Assembly: GCA_036676455.1 (NCBI GenBank)
Contig: JAKFCW010000067.1
Location: 44,676-108,675 of the forward strand
Source of the DNA: UBA4093 sp036676455
GTDB lineage: Bacteria > Cyanobacteriota > Sericytochromatia > S15B-MN24 > UBA4093
Direction: 5' to 3'
Length of the DNA: 64,000 nt
A program made the position numbers and the translations under genes. The notes below the pieces were generated by a model. It saw only the letters and a list, made by a program, of their open reading frames with translations. It did not search any database and was not told the DNA's origin. Below are positions 33,220-41,859 of the stretch, in pieces (positions within the stretch are counted from its first letter, which is position 1; the number at the start of each line of letters is the position of its first letter).

Positions 33220-34491
33220 ATGAAACGTCGTCGCATCGCAATCCTCTCCTTGGCCGCCGTCTCCCTCCTCGCCGTGACGGGCTGTCCGGAGGCTGCCGTG
33301 TCGCCCCAGACTCCCTCGGGAGAGGAGACTCCCGCAACCCCGCCCGGTACGCTCGCCGGCACCTTGTACTCCAACATCGGGACTCCGGTGGCCGACGCGA
33401 CGGCCTTCGTCGGGGAACGGACCGTCAAGACGGATGCCCAGGGGAAGTTCGCCTTCTCGGATCTGGGCGAAGGGCCTTACACCGTGACCTTCCTCAAGGA
33501 TGGGGCCTACCTTCCCAATACCTACATGGGTTTGAAGGGCGATGAGAAGGCCTTCATCCTCAACCTCGACTGGGGGGCGGAGAATCCCGACCTCACCGAG
33601 TACGAGATCACCTTCCCCAAGGCGGACCTGCCGCAGCAAGGGCTGGAGGCTTCGGTTGGAAACGCGAATGTTGCCATGCGCCGTAGTCTCTACGCCTCGA
33701 GCGGCGAGGCGATCGCCAGCGCGTCGATCCGGACGGCCCCCGGAGCGGTCGAGGTCATCCTCACCAGCACGGACGGAACCTTGATGGCGCGCAAGCCGAT
33801 CACCGGAAGCGCGGGCGGCAAGACGACGGTCGCCTTCAGTGCCGCCGAATTGGCCGCGCAGACGCGCGTCGAGCCCCAGCTCGCGATCGAGCCGACCCCG
33901 AATTTCACCCGCTTCGAGCAGGCCATGGTCGGTGTCTACGGGGAGGGCTGGACTTTCAGCGGGCCCAACGTGCTCGCGTATCAGTCCAACAAGACGCACG
34001 TGCCCAGCGGCGCGATGGAGGGGATGAAGGGCTACGAGGTCTTCCTCGGATCCTACTCCGGCGCCGGGACCTCGGGCTACCACGCGCGGATCGCGGCGAC
34101 CACGATGCCGGCATCCATCGGGCCGATCCGCCTCCTCGATCCCCCGCAGCTGATCGCTCCGACGGGCGGAACGGCCTCGATCACCCCGACCATCACCTGG
34201 CAGAGTCCCGCCGGAAAGGGCTACACCTCGCAGATGGTGCTGTTCTGGGGGAAGGAGTCCGGTGAGCCGACCTTCCGGCCGCTGTGGTACGTCCACCTCG
34301 CGGACGGAAACGCCGATCGCCTGACCCCCCCGGCCTTCCCCGCCGCCCTTGCGGAGCGCTACCCCCTCAAGGCGGGCAAGGACTACTCGTTCGAATACTA
34401 TGTCCGCAAGGACACGCATCCGACCTTCGGCCCTGATTTCGCCGGCGAGTCCTATTCGGCTTACGCCAACGGGTTCTTCAAGGCCGAGTAG
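33220..34491 (+). CDS. Lipoprotein with carboxypeptidase-regulatory-like domain
   Basis: A 423-residue lipoprotein: signal LSLAAVSLLAVTGCP (Cys near 22), a short Pro/Thr linker, then a CarboxypepD_reg-like domain (about 45-110): LAGTLYSNIGTPVADATAFVG, TVKTDAQGKFAFSDLGEGPY and TVTFLKDGAYLPNTYMGLKG. The C-terminal part is beta-rich with ITPTITWQSPAGKGYTSQMV and YSFEYYVRKDTHPTF, unassigned. Its first third resembles the lipoprotein at 31654. An AGAGG precedes the ATG. Outer-membrane or surface location is expected. Confidence 0.78.
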   Translation: MKRRRIAILSLAAVSLLAVTGCPEAAVSPQTPSGEETPATPPGTLAGTLYSNIGTPVADATAFVGERTVKTDAQGKFAFSDLGEGPYTVTFLKDGAYLPNTYMGLKGDEKAFILNLDWGAENPDLTEYEITFPKADLPQQGLEASVGNANVAMRRSLYASSGEAIASASIRTAPGAVEVILTSTDGTLMARKPITGSAGGKTTVAFSAAELAAQTRVEPQLAIEPTPNFTRFEQAMVGVYGEGWTFSGPNVLAYQSNKTHVPSGAMEGMKGYEVFLGSYSGAGTSGYHARIAATTMPASIGPIRLLDPPQLIAPTGGTASITPTITWQSPAGKGYTSQMVLFWGKESGEPTFRPLWYVHLADGNADRLTPPAFPAALAERYPLKAGKDYSFEYYVRKDTHPTFGPDFAGESYSAYANGFFKAE

Positions 34492-34609
34492 CCGAAAGCC
34501 GCCCCTGAGGTCTTGGCGGGTTTGACGAGGACTTCGGGAAAAGTTTGTAGGCTCGGCGTCCCGGAGTCGCCTTAAGATGGCCCCAGACGAAGGCTGAAAG
34601 GAGGTCCCC

Positions 34610-35224
34610 ATGAGGCGCCAGGTCGTTCCGCTTACCGTTCTCGCGGCGATGCTCGTTTCCGCGGCCCCCGCCGCGGCCGTCCCGGATTCCGGGCTCTACT
34701 ACCAGCCCATTCCCGGTTCGTCGGGTAACATCCAGCTTGGAATCCCCCAGGGCGTGCTCCAGATCGACTACGCCCCGTCGCTCATGGGCATGCAGGTCCT
34801 TCAGGGGGCCCTGCGGCTTCCAGCGCCCCTCTTCGATGATCCGATCGCGCTCCACGGGCTGATCGGGTACCGCCAGATCTGGGGCTTCGCCGGCAGCGCC
34901 TCGCCCGCCACCAACGGGGGAGTCGAGGTCGGGCTCAGCGCCAAGCTGCCGCTCGACCGCCTGGCCGGATACGGCAGTCCCGTGAGTCCGTTCGGCCTGT
35001 ATGCCTTCGGCCTCTACAACCAGGTCGTCATGGGGAACTACCAGTGGCAGTTCAATACCTCGGGCCCGGCCCTGGTCTCGTACGGCGCGGGCGTCACCTA
35101 CGATCTGCCCACCGGAGCCCTCCTCTCGCTCGGCCTCGAATCCTTCGCCCTGCCGTCGAGTCTCGGCAGCTTGTCATCGGGGGCGCAGAGCTTCAGCGGC
35201 CTGATCGTGGGGTATCGCTGGTAA
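34610..35224 (+). CDS. Small outer-membrane beta-barrel-like protein
   Basis: A 204-residue protein with signal peptide VLAAMLVSAAPAAAVP. The mature part consists of alternating strands (GLIGYRQIWGFAGSA, GVEVGLSAKLPLDRLAGYG, GLYAFGLYNQVVMGNYQW, GALLSLGLESFALPSS) and ends FSGLIVGYRW, an aromatic C-terminus typical of outer-membrane barrels of 8-10 strands. AAAGGAGG precedes the ATG. It follows the lipoprotein genes by 118 bases and may be part of the same surface system. Confidence 0.75.
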   Translation: MRRQVVPLTVLAAMLVSAAPAAAVPDSGLYYQPIPGSSGNIQLGIPQGVLQIDYAPSLMGMQVLQGALRLPAPLFDDPIALHGLIGYRQIWGFAGSASPATNGGVEVGLSAKLPLDRLAGYGSPVSPFGLYAFGLYNQVVMGNYQWQFNTSGPALVSYGAGVTYDLPTGALLSLGLESFALPSSLGSLSSGAQSFSGLIVGYRW

Positions 35225-35305
35225 GGGATTCCCCCGGATTGATTGCCTCCTGAGCTGCTTCTTGCTAGGATTTGGCAAGGATGCAGCGTCGACGAAGGGG
35301 GGCAA

Positions 35306-36037
35306 ATGGCCGAGTCGCAATCGCAACAGGAAAAGCAGGACTCCCGCTTGGGGCAGATTCTGCTCCGGCGCGGCCTCTTGAGCCCGTCGCAGCTCGAGGC
35401 GGCCCTGGAAGCCCACGTCCGTACGGGCGAGAAGCTGGGTGAGACCCTGGTCCAGAGCGGGGTCATCGGCGAGGAGGACCTCCGCGCGGCCCTGCGCGAG
35501 CAGCTCCAGAACGCGCGCCTCGGCCAGATCCTCCTGCGGATCGGCGCGGTGGATCCCGCGGCCCTGCAGGCCGCACTCGACGAGCAGACCCGGACCGGGC
35601 AACTGCTCGGCGAGATCCTCATGGCCCACGGCGCCTGCACCCAGGAAGCCGTCGACTGGGCGCTCTCCCAGCAGAACCTGGAGCGCCGGGTGGGTCAGGT
35701 CCTCTTGAACCGCAAGCTCGCCACCCCCGAGCAGGTCGAGCATGGCTTCGCGGTGCTCGCCACCCAGCCCGATCGCCTGCTCTCCGAGATCATGGTCGAG
35801 CTGGGCTACCTGACCGCCGAACAGCTCCACATGACCCTGCGCTTCCATCTCCAGGAGCTGCGTCTCGGCCAGATCCTGGTCAAGCAGGGTGTCTTGAGCG
35901 ACGAGCAACTCAGCTTCGCCCTTTCCCACCAGACCGTCACCGGCGGCCTCTTGGGCGGCTCGCTGCTGGCCCTGGGGCTCTGCACCAACGAGCAGATCGC
36001 CCGGGCACTCGCCGAACAACTCTCGCTCTCGGTTTGA
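35306..36037 (+). CDS. Four tandem GspE-N/MshEN-like repeats, stand-alone
   Basis: A 243-residue soluble protein built of four repeats of about 56 residues, each starting LGQ(I/V)L(L/V) and containing a second half LGE(T/I)L...G: RLGQILLRRGLLSPSQLEAAL, ARLGQILLRIGAVDPAAL, RRVGQVLLNRKLATPEQV, LRLGQILVKQGVLSDEQL. This is the unit found at the N-terminus of type II secretion and type IV pilus ATPases, where some members bind cyclic di-GMP. Here no ATPase domain is attached. I start at MAESQSQQ after AAGGGGGG. A REP hairpin begins immediately at the stop codon. Confidence 0.75.
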   Translation: MAESQSQQEKQDSRLGQILLRRGLLSPSQLEAALEAHVRTGEKLGETLVQSGVIGEEDLRAALREQLQNARLGQILLRIGAVDPAALQAALDEQTRTGQLLGEILMAHGACTQEAVDWALSQQNLERRVGQVLLNRKLATPEQVEHGFAVLATQPDRLLSEIMVELGYLTAEQLHMTLRFHLQELRLGQILVKQGVLSDEQLSFALSHQTVTGGLLGGSLLALGLCTNEQIARALAEQLSLSV

Positions 36038-36345
36038 TTGAAGCCATGGCGGGCGCGGAGGCCCGCCCCACAAACACCCAGCCAGGCCTGCGCACAAAAA
36101 GGCCCGCCCCACAAACACCCAGCCAGGCCTGCGCACAAAAAGGCCCGCCCCACAAACCCCCTGTTAGGCCTGCGCACAAAAAGGCCCGCCCCACAAACCC
36201 CCTGTTAGGCCTGCGCACAAAAAGGCCCGTCCCACAAACCCCCTGCCAGGCCTGCGCACAAAAAGGCCCGCCCCACAAACCCCCTGTCAGGCCTGCACAC
36301 AAAAAGGCCCTGTTTGTGGCGCGGGCGTCCCTGCCCGCGAAGGCT
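36038..36345. repeat. Inverted REP hairpin followed by a 41-bp tandem array (family A)
   Basis: An intact inverted hairpin lies at 36049-36068. From its right arm, GGCCCGCCCCACAAAC recurs at 36060, 36101, 36142, 36183, 36224, 36265 and 36306 with an exact 41-base period and AGGCCTGCGCACAAAAA between. A variant hairpin (GCGCGGGCGTCCCTGCCCGC) follows at 36320-36339. The units have no unique spacers. Nothing else is seen before the promoter at 36391. Confidence 0.92.
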
Positions 36346-36390
36346 TCAGTCCTTCAATCCGCCCTACTAGGCCGCTCGCCGCGATCAGGG

Positions 36391-36396
36391 TACAAT
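36391..36396 (+). promoter_or_regulatory. Candidate -10 (TACAAT) for the csaB-ftsX operon
   Basis: TACAAT 27 bases before the csaB-like ATG; GAAGAGGG lies directly before the start. No clear -35. Confidence 0.4.
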
Positions 36397-36423
36397 GATG
36401 GGGTTTGGGACGATCGAAGAGGG

Positions 36424-37560
36424 ATGAGCGTGTCGCGCGTCGTTGTATCGGGCTACTACGGTTTCGGCAACCTGGGGGACGAGGCCATCCTCGCCACCAT
36501 CGTGCAGCAACTGGGCTCGCAGTCGGAACTGGTGGTCCTCTCGGCGGATCCCGCCCGCACGGCGGTCGAGCACGGCGTGAGAGCGATCGGGCGCACCGAC
36601 ATGGCGGCCATCGTTCACGAACTGCGGGGCGCCTCTCTTTTCCTCAGCGGCGGCGGCGGCCTGATGCAGGATGTCACCGGCCCCTTTTCCGTCGCTTACT
36701 ACGGCGGCCTTCTCAAGCTGGCCCAGTGGATGGGAGTGCCTACCATGGTCTTCGGCCAGGGCGTCGGCCCCCTTCGCGCCCCTTTCAACCGCATGCTTGT
36801 GAAGGCCGCCTTCTCCGGCACCCGGGTGATGACCGTCCGCGACCGGGCCTCCGTCGATCTGCTCGGCGCGATGCGCCTGCCGCGCGATCGGGTCGTGCTC
36901 ACCGCCGATCCGGTGCTTTGCCTCGAACCCGCCGACCCGGGCCGGATCGCCCAGATCTGGGCGGGGACCGGCCTGCGCGCGGACGTACCCACTATCGGCA
37001 TCTCCGTGCGGCCCTGGCATACCTGGTTCGAGCGCCAGTTCAAGGTCTTCTCCACCGTCATCAGCCACGTGGCCTCAGCTTGCGGCGCGCAGGTCCTGCT
37101 TTTGCCGTTCCAGCAGCCCGGTGACGAGCGGATCACCGAGGAGCTGCGCGATTGCCTCTCGTACCGCCCCGATGAGCAGGTGCCCGCGGTGGCGATGCTC
37201 GACGAGGTGCTGTCGGCCCAGGAGATGCTGGGACTGATCGGCCGCCTGGACATGGTGGTGGCCATGCGGCTTCACGCCGTGATCATGGCGGCGGCCTCGG
37301 GCGTGCCGGCCGTGGGCATCGCCTACGATCCGAAGGTGGCGCATTTCTCGGCGCAGTGGGGCTTCCCGGTGATCCCCTCGGTGGAGGCCCTCGAGGACGC
37401 GGCGCGCCTGGAAGAGACGCTGCTGGGCCTGTGGCGCGATCGCCACTCCTTCCGAACCCGGATGCAGGGCGCCGCCATCGAGATCGTGGGCCGCGCGCGC
37501 CTCAACTTCGAGCATGCCGACCGGATCCTGGGGTTTCACCCCGAAGCGCAGAGGGTATAG
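36424..37560 (+). CDS. csaB: Polysaccharide pyruvyl transferase family protein (CsaB-like)
   Basis: A 378-residue enzyme of the family that adds pyruvate ketals to cell-wall polysaccharides, often to anchor S-layer proteins. Motifs: VVVSGYYGFGNLGDEAIL at the N-terminus, FLSGGGGLMQDVTG, FGQGVGPLRAPFNR, and the late MRLHAVIMAAASGVPAVGIAYDPKV, all typical. Start ATG (MSVSRVVV) or GTG two codons later; GAAGAGGG fits the GTG spacing slightly better. First gene of a run csaB, wecG-like, ftsE, ftsX with 2-base gaps or overlaps. CsaB and a WecG/TagA glycosyltransferase are commonly adjacent in Cyanobacteria and Firmicutes. Confidence 0.88.
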   Translation: MSVSRVVVSGYYGFGNLGDEAILATIVQQLGSQSELVVLSADPARTAVEHGVRAIGRTDMAAIVHELRGASLFLSGGGGLMQDVTGPFSVAYYGGLLKLAQWMGVPTMVFGQGVGPLRAPFNRMLVKAAFSGTRVMTVRDRASVDLLGAMRLPRDRVVLTADPVLCLEPADPGRIAQIWAGTGLRADVPTIGISVRPWHTWFERQFKVFSTVISHVASACGAQVLLLPFQQPGDERITEELRDCLSYRPDEQVPAVAMLDEVLSAQEMLGLIGRLDMVVAMRLHAVIMAAASGVPAVGIAYDPKVAHFSAQWGFPVIPSVEALEDAARLEETLLGLWRDRHSFRTRMQGAAIEIVGRARLNFEHADRILGFHPEAQRV

Positions 37561-37562
37561 CC

Positions 37563-38315
37563 ATGACGGACGTTGCCGTGAATCGTTCCGAAGTCGTGGG
37601 TTTGCCGGTCGATCCGGTCAGCCTCGATGAGGCCCTTTCCCGGGTGGGAGCCCACCTCAAGGATCGCCAGAGCCTGCGGGTGGTCACGATCAACGCGGAG
37701 ATGGCGATGCAGGCCCATGCCGATCCCGAACTCGCCGCCATCATCCGGCAGGCGGGCTTGGTGATCCCCGACGGCTCGGGGGTGGTCTGGGCCCTGCGGC
37801 GCCAAGGCCGGCGGGTCGCGAAGCTGGCGGGAGTGGACTTCGTCCGCCACCTGGCGCGCTATTGCGCCGAGGGCGGGCACCGGCTCTTTTTACTGGGAGC
37901 CGCTCCCGGAGTGGCCGAGACCGCGGCGGAAGCCCTGAAGCGGCTGAATCCGAGCCTGATCGTCGCCGGAGTGCGGGACGGCTTCTGGAAGCCCGAAGAG
38001 GAACCCGCCGTGCTGCAGGCCATTCGCGAGACGCGTCCCGACGTGATCCTGGTGGCGCTGGGCGTGCCGCGCCAGGAGAAGTGGATCGCGCGTCACCAGG
38101 AGGCCCTGGGCGTCCCGGTGGCCATGGGAGTGGGCGGATCGTTCGACGTTTTCGCCGAGCGGGTCCAGCGGGCTCCGCTTTGGATGCAGCGCCTGCATCT
38201 CGAGTGGCTCTTCCGGCTCTACCAGGAGCCGTGGCGCTGGAGGCGCATGGCCGGGACCCTACCCCGATTCGCGTGGCTCGTGCTGCGTGGCGCGAAGGAG
38301 AGGAAAGCCGCGTGA
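37563..38315 (+). CDS. WecG/TagA/CpsF family glycosyltransferase
   Basis: A 250-residue glycosyltransferase (GT26) likely to transfer N-acetylmannosamine or a related sugar to a lipid-linked intermediate. Conserved parts: VVTINAEMAMQAHADPEL, VIPDGSGVVWALRRQG with the catalytic Asp, GVDFVRHLARY, FLLGAAPGVAE, and ALGVPRQEKWI. The C-terminal amphipathic region (RAPLWMQRLHLEWLFRLYQEP) fits peripheral membrane binding. It starts two bases after csaB and its stop overlaps the ftsE GTG. Confidence 0.9.
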   Translation: MTDVAVNRSEVVGLPVDPVSLDEALSRVGAHLKDRQSLRVVTINAEMAMQAHADPELAAIIRQAGLVIPDGSGVVWALRRQGRRVAKLAGVDFVRHLARYCAEGGHRLFLLGAAPGVAETAAEALKRLNPSLIVAGVRDGFWKPEEEPAVLQAIRETRPDVILVALGVPRQEKWIARHQEALGVPVAMGVGGSFDVFAERVQRAPLWMQRLHLEWLFRLYQEPWRWRRMAGTLPRFAWLVLRGAKERKAA

Positions 38316-39001
38316 TTAAGCTCAAGCAAGTTTCCAAGGTCTACCCCACGGGGGTCAAAGCCCTCCAGGGGCTGAACCTGGAGGTCCAGGCCGGGGAGTT
38401 CGTCTTCCTGGTCGGCCCGTCGGGCGCCGGCAAGTCCACCCTCATGAAGCTGCTTTACCGCGCCGAGGAGCCCTCCTCGGGTCAGGTCCTGGTGGGCGGG
38501 GTCGACATCACCCGCCTCTCGCCGGCCCAGCTGCCGGGCCTGCGCCAACGGATCGGCGTGGTCTTCCAGGATTACAAGCTTTTGCCGCAGCGGACGGTCT
38601 TCGAGAACGTCGCCTTCGCGCTCAAGGTGCTCGGCGTCAGCCGGGTCGAGATGCAGAAACGGGTTCGCTCGGCCCTCGACCTGGTGGGCCTACGCGACTC
38701 CGCGGACTGCCTCCCGCATCAGCTCTCGGGCGGCCAGCAGCAGCGGGTCAGCCTGGCGCGCGCCATCGTCAACACCCCTCCGCTGCTCATCGCGGACGAG
38801 CCGACGGGAAACCTGGACCCCGAGACCTCGTGGGAAATCATGCGGCTGCTCACCAAGATCAACATGCACGGGACGACCGTCGTGGTGGCCACCCACAACA
38901 AGCTGGTGGTGGACAACATGCGGCGCCGGGTCGTGACCATCGACCACGGCCGACTCGTGCTCGACCAGGCTAGAGGAGTGTATTCGGTTGGAGTCAATTA
39001 A
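38312..39001 (+). CDS. ftsE: Cell division ATP-binding protein FtsE
   Basis: A 229-residue ABC ATPase that, with FtsX, controls peptidoglycan hydrolases at the division site. Walker A GPSGAGKST, Q-loop GVVFQDYKLLP, signature LSGGQQQRVSLARA, Walker B LLIADEPTGNLDP and switch ATHNKLVV are intact; DYKLL and NVAFAL are typical of FtsE. GTG start in a GTGA overlap with the upstream stop, preceded by GAAGGAGAGG. Overlaps ftsX by 14 bases. Confidence 0.95.
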   Translation: MIKLKQVSKVYPTGVKALQGLNLEVQAGEFVFLVGPSGAGKSTLMKLLYRAEEPSSGQVLVGGVDITRLSPAQLPGLRQRIGVVFQDYKLLPQRTVFENVAFALKVLGVSRVEMQKRVRSALDLVGLRDSADCLPHQLSGGQQQRVSLARAIVNTPPLLIADEPTGNLDPETSWEIMRLLTKINMHGTTVVVATHNKLVVDNMRRRVVTIDHGRLVLDQARGVYSVGVN

Positions 39002-39884
39002 GCGGTACTGGCGACAGATCGGCTTCATCGGCGAGGAGGCCCTCGCCTCCATCACCCGATCCGGTTGGATGAGCTGGGTGGTCGTCATGACCATGGCCGT
39101 CAGCCTCACCATCCTGGGCGGCTTCTGGCTGCTCTCGGACGATCTCTACGGCCTCGCCCGCTCCGTGGGTTCCAAGGTCGAGATCATGGTATTCACCAAG
39201 GACTCCGCCAACGTGAGCAAGATGGCCAACGACATCCAGGCGATGGACGGGGTCCGCGAGGTCAGCATCATCCCCAAGGACGAGGCCTGGGCCTCCCTGC
39301 AAAAGGAGATGAAGGGCCGGGTCCGCTTCGATGCGTTGCTGGAGAACCCGCTTCCCGATACCGTTCGGGTCAAGGTCCTGGATGCCGATGACACCCCCGA
39401 AGTGGCCGCGGCGATCGCCGAGATGGAGGGCGTCGAGGACCTCAACTGGGGCCAGAGCCTGCACGCCAAGATCCAGCAGATCGCGACCTTCACCCGCCTG
39501 ATCGGCATCTTGGTCACGGGCCTGCTGATGGCCGCGACCTTCGCGGTCATCGGGAACACCATCCGCCTGGCGGTCCAGAGCCGCCGCAAGGAGATCGAGA
39601 TCATGCAGATGGTGGGGGCCGGCGAGGCCTTCATCCACTCTCCCTTCCTGCTGGAAGGCATGATCTTCGGCGTGGCGGGCGCCCTCTTGACCGGCGGAGC
39701 CCTTGCAGGCTGGCGTACCTTCATCATCACCAAGCTCCAGGAGCTCTTCCCGTTCGTGATCCTCAACTCCAGCCCCATGGTCGTCGTCCAGATGCTCGGG
39801 TACCTGGTGGCGATCGGCGTGGGAATCGGGGCCCTTGCGAGCTGGGTCTCGGTTCGTCGACACCTCAGGCGCCAGAACACCTAG
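38988..39884 (+). CDS. ftsX: Cell division protein FtsX
   Basis: A 298-residue membrane protein, partner of FtsE. One N-terminal helix (WVVVMTMAVSLTILGGFWLL), an extracytoplasmic domain (about 55-160), then three helices with the FtsX hallmarks LVTGLLMAATFAVIGNTIRL, RRKEIEIMQMVGAGEAFI and FLLEGMIFGVAGALLTGG. The start is TTG, with GAGGAG nine bases upstream. The usual partner, a peptidoglycan hydrolase or EnvC-like activator, is not next to it; the following gene is unassigned. Confidence 0.94.
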   Translation: MESIKRYWRQIGFIGEEALASITRSGWMSWVVVMTMAVSLTILGGFWLLSDDLYGLARSVGSKVEIMVFTKDSANVSKMANDIQAMDGVREVSIIPKDEAWASLQKEMKGRVRFDALLENPLPDTVRVKVLDADDTPEVAAAIAEMEGVEDLNWGQSLHAKIQQIATFTRLIGILVTGLLMAATFAVIGNTIRLAVQSRRKEIEIMQMVGAGEAFIHSPFLLEGMIFGVAGALLTGGALAGWRTFIITKLQELFPFVILNSSPMVVVQMLGYLVAIGVGIGALASWVSVRRHLRRQNT

Positions 39885-39956
39885 TCACCGAGGAGTGGGG
39901 GTCGACACCCCCCTGTGGTCTCCCCAGACGAGGAGACGGATCCCGGAGGGGGACCC

Positions 39957-40949
39957 ATGCAGCAGCCTCCCCGTAACCCACGGTTCCCTCAGCGCCCCGA
40001 GGACGGCGACCTGCCTCCGCGCGTGACTCCGCCTGCGCCCCGCACGGGGCCGATCAACCCTGACGATCTCTACGACATGCAGCTCGGCCCGGGCGATCCG
40101 TACGTGCGGGCCGCCTTCAACCGGATTCAGCGCCAGAACCCCGGCGGCTCGGCCGCCCTGCGCGACACGGACGGGACCGACTCCCTGATGATCGCCAAGA
40201 CCGCCAAGCGCAGCCGGGCCCTGAACTTCACCGTCCAGGGCATCGTCTGGAAGGCGGGGTTCGCCAAGGAGCTGGAGCAGACTCCCCTGGGGCAAGCCGC
40301 CCGCTGGAAGGTGCTGCCCCCCGGGACCGTCTCGGATCCCAACGGCTGCACGCTGAGGTATGTGGACGCCGGCATCGAGCAGGTCTTCCGCGAGCTGATC
40401 CCGCCGGCATTGCTGGACGCGGGCGATCGGATGTACGGCATCGTCCGCAAGCTCACCCAGATCGCCATCTTCTACTTCCCGCGCGACGAGGGAGCCACCG
40501 CCGGCGTGATCGCCCATTACGGGGACGGCCCTGCGGCGCGCAGCCACTACCTCTACCTCCAGACCAACATCAAGAAGGCGGATCCGGCCGTGCTCGACCA
40601 GATCCTCCAGACCTTCCAGATGGCGATCCCCAAGGCCGAAGCCCAGGGGCAGAAACCGAAGCCCGTGGACTTCTGGCAGGAATTCGAGCGGTCCATGTAC
40701 CAGATCCGCGCGACCTACCAGACCTCCGCCCTGCACCAGAACTCGGCCAAGGCGAAAGCCCAGGCCTCACAAGGGCTGAAGAAGGCGGGGGATCGGCTGG
40801 AGAACGCCCTGAGCGTCTTCGACCGCCTCGAGCAGGGAGTCATCTGGCTCGTGAGCCTGCCCATGCGCGGGATGATCTCCCTGACCCGGGGCATGACCCG
40901 CCTGCTGGTGAGCATCATCCAGGCCAGCGATCGCTTCTTCAGACGCTAG
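39957..40949 (+). CDS. Hypothetical protein after ftsX
   Basis: A 330-residue protein, no recognised family and no signal peptide. Residues 1-45 are Pro/Arg-rich. The middle (about 80-215) looks like a folded alpha/beta domain: SRALNFTVQGIVWKAGFAKEL, LRYVDAGIEQVFRELIPPAL, GIVRKLTQIAIFYFPRD, ARSHYLYLQTNIKKADPAV. The C-terminus is an amphipathic helix and a hydrophobic helix (GVIWLVSLPMRGMISLTRGM) that may contact the membrane. GGAGGGGG precedes the ATG. A small GGGGG/CCCCC hairpin separates it from ftsX, but co-transcription remains possible, so a link to division is an open idea. Confidence 0.65.
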   Translation: MQQPPRNPRFPQRPEDGDLPPRVTPPAPRTGPINPDDLYDMQLGPGDPYVRAAFNRIQRQNPGGSAALRDTDGTDSLMIAKTAKRSRALNFTVQGIVWKAGFAKELEQTPLGQAARWKVLPPGTVSDPNGCTLRYVDAGIEQVFRELIPPALLDAGDRMYGIVRKLTQIAIFYFPRDEGATAGVIAHYGDGPAARSHYLYLQTNIKKADPAVLDQILQTFQMAIPKAEAQGQKPKPVDFWQEFERSMYQIRATYQTSALHQNSAKAKAQASQGLKKAGDRLENALSVFDRLEQGVIWLVSLPMRGMISLTRGMTRLLVSIIQASDRFFRR

Positions 40950-40981
40950 CCCGTCCTTCTCGCGAAAGTGGGAATCCAGGC

Positions 40982-41012
40982 TTGACCCTCACGTTACGTC
41001 AGCCCTTACCCT
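40982..41012 (+). promoter_or_regulatory. MerR-type promoter with 19-bp spacer and operator
   Basis: TTGACC, a 19-base spacer and TACCCT, 22 bases before the MerR gene ATG. The spacer contains CCTCACGTTACGTCAGC, close to known TipAL/Mta operators. The long spacer is the hallmark of promoters untwisted by MerR proteins, so the gene probably activates itself. Confidence 0.75.
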
Positions 41013-41034
41013 GAAAGGGTGGGAGGTGAGCGCC

Positions 41035-41799
41035 ATGTCTTATACCGTCACGTCCGTCGCCAAGCTAGCAGGGGTCAGCGTCCGGACGCTGCACCACTAC
41101 GACGCGATCGGCCTGCTGCGGCCCGCCGCCTTGAGCGAGGCGGGGTACCGCCAGTACTCCGACGCGGACCTGGAGCGTCTTCAGCAGATCCTGTTCTTCC
41201 GAGAGCTGGAGTTCAGCCTGCAGGAGATCAAGCAGATCCTCGAGCGACCCGACTTCGACCGGCGCGCAGCGCTCCTCACTCACCGCACGCTGCTCATGCA
41301 AAAACAAACCCGGCTCCAGGCCATCCTCCGCTCGGTGGATCAGACCTTGGAGGCCATGGAAAGGGGCGAAACGATGGAAAAGGACGCGATGTTCGAGGTC
41401 TTCAACGACCCCAAGCTGAAGGAATACCAGCAGGAAGCGCGCCAGCGCTGGGGAGGCAGCGAGGCCTACGCCGAGTCCGAGCGCCGCACGCGCGGCTACT
41501 CCAAGCAGGACTGGGTCGACCTCAAGGAGGAGATGGGTGCGGTCACGACCGGGATCGCCGCCGTGATGGGCCAGGACCCCGGCTCGCCAGAGGTCCAGGA
41601 GAAGGTCGGTGCCTGGTTCGACCTGATCAACCAGCGCTTCTACACCTGCACCCCGGAGATCTTCCGGGGGCTGGGCGAGATGTACGTGGCCGATCCGCGC
41701 TTCACGGCAACCTACGAGAATGTGAAGCCCGGCCTCGCGCAGTTCGTCCGGGATGCCATGGTCATCTACGCCGATCGCCTGGAGGGCAAGACCCCCTAG
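41035..41799 (+). CDS. MerR-family regulator with TipAS-like ligand domain
   Basis: A 254-residue transcription activator. Residues 5-72 are the MerR winged helix (YTVTSVAKLAGVSVRTLHHY, GLLRPAALSEAGYRQYSDADLERL); a coiled-coil dimer helix follows (about 85-118), then a TipAS effector domain (about 125-250) with WGGSEAYAESERRTRGYSK and DPRFTATYENVKPGLAQFV. TipAS domains bind thiopeptides, albicidin or other drugs. GGGAGG lies eight bases before the ATG. It is autonomous, with its own operator and terminator; no resistance gene follows on the same transcript. Confidence 0.92.
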   Translation: MSYTVTSVAKLAGVSVRTLHHYDAIGLLRPAALSEAGYRQYSDADLERLQQILFFRELEFSLQEIKQILERPDFDRRAALLTHRTLLMQKQTRLQAILRSVDQTLEAMERGETMEKDAMFEVFNDPKLKEYQQEARQRWGGSEAYAESERRTRGYSKQDWVDLKEEMGAVTTGIAAVMGQDPGSPEVQEKVGAWFDLINQRFYTCTPEIFRGLGEMYVADPRFTATYENVKPGLAQFVRDAMVIYADRLEGKTP

Positions 41800-41859
41800 A
41801 GGGGCTTGGCTCGCCGCGTTCCGCCGGGATTGATCGACCGGTTGTAAAAGCCATGTTTG

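Noticed and set aside
36060..36345. 41-bp direct repeats as a CRISPR array
   Set aside because: The whole 41-base period is repeated with no unique spacers, and no cas gene is present. It is a tandem array derived from the REP element.
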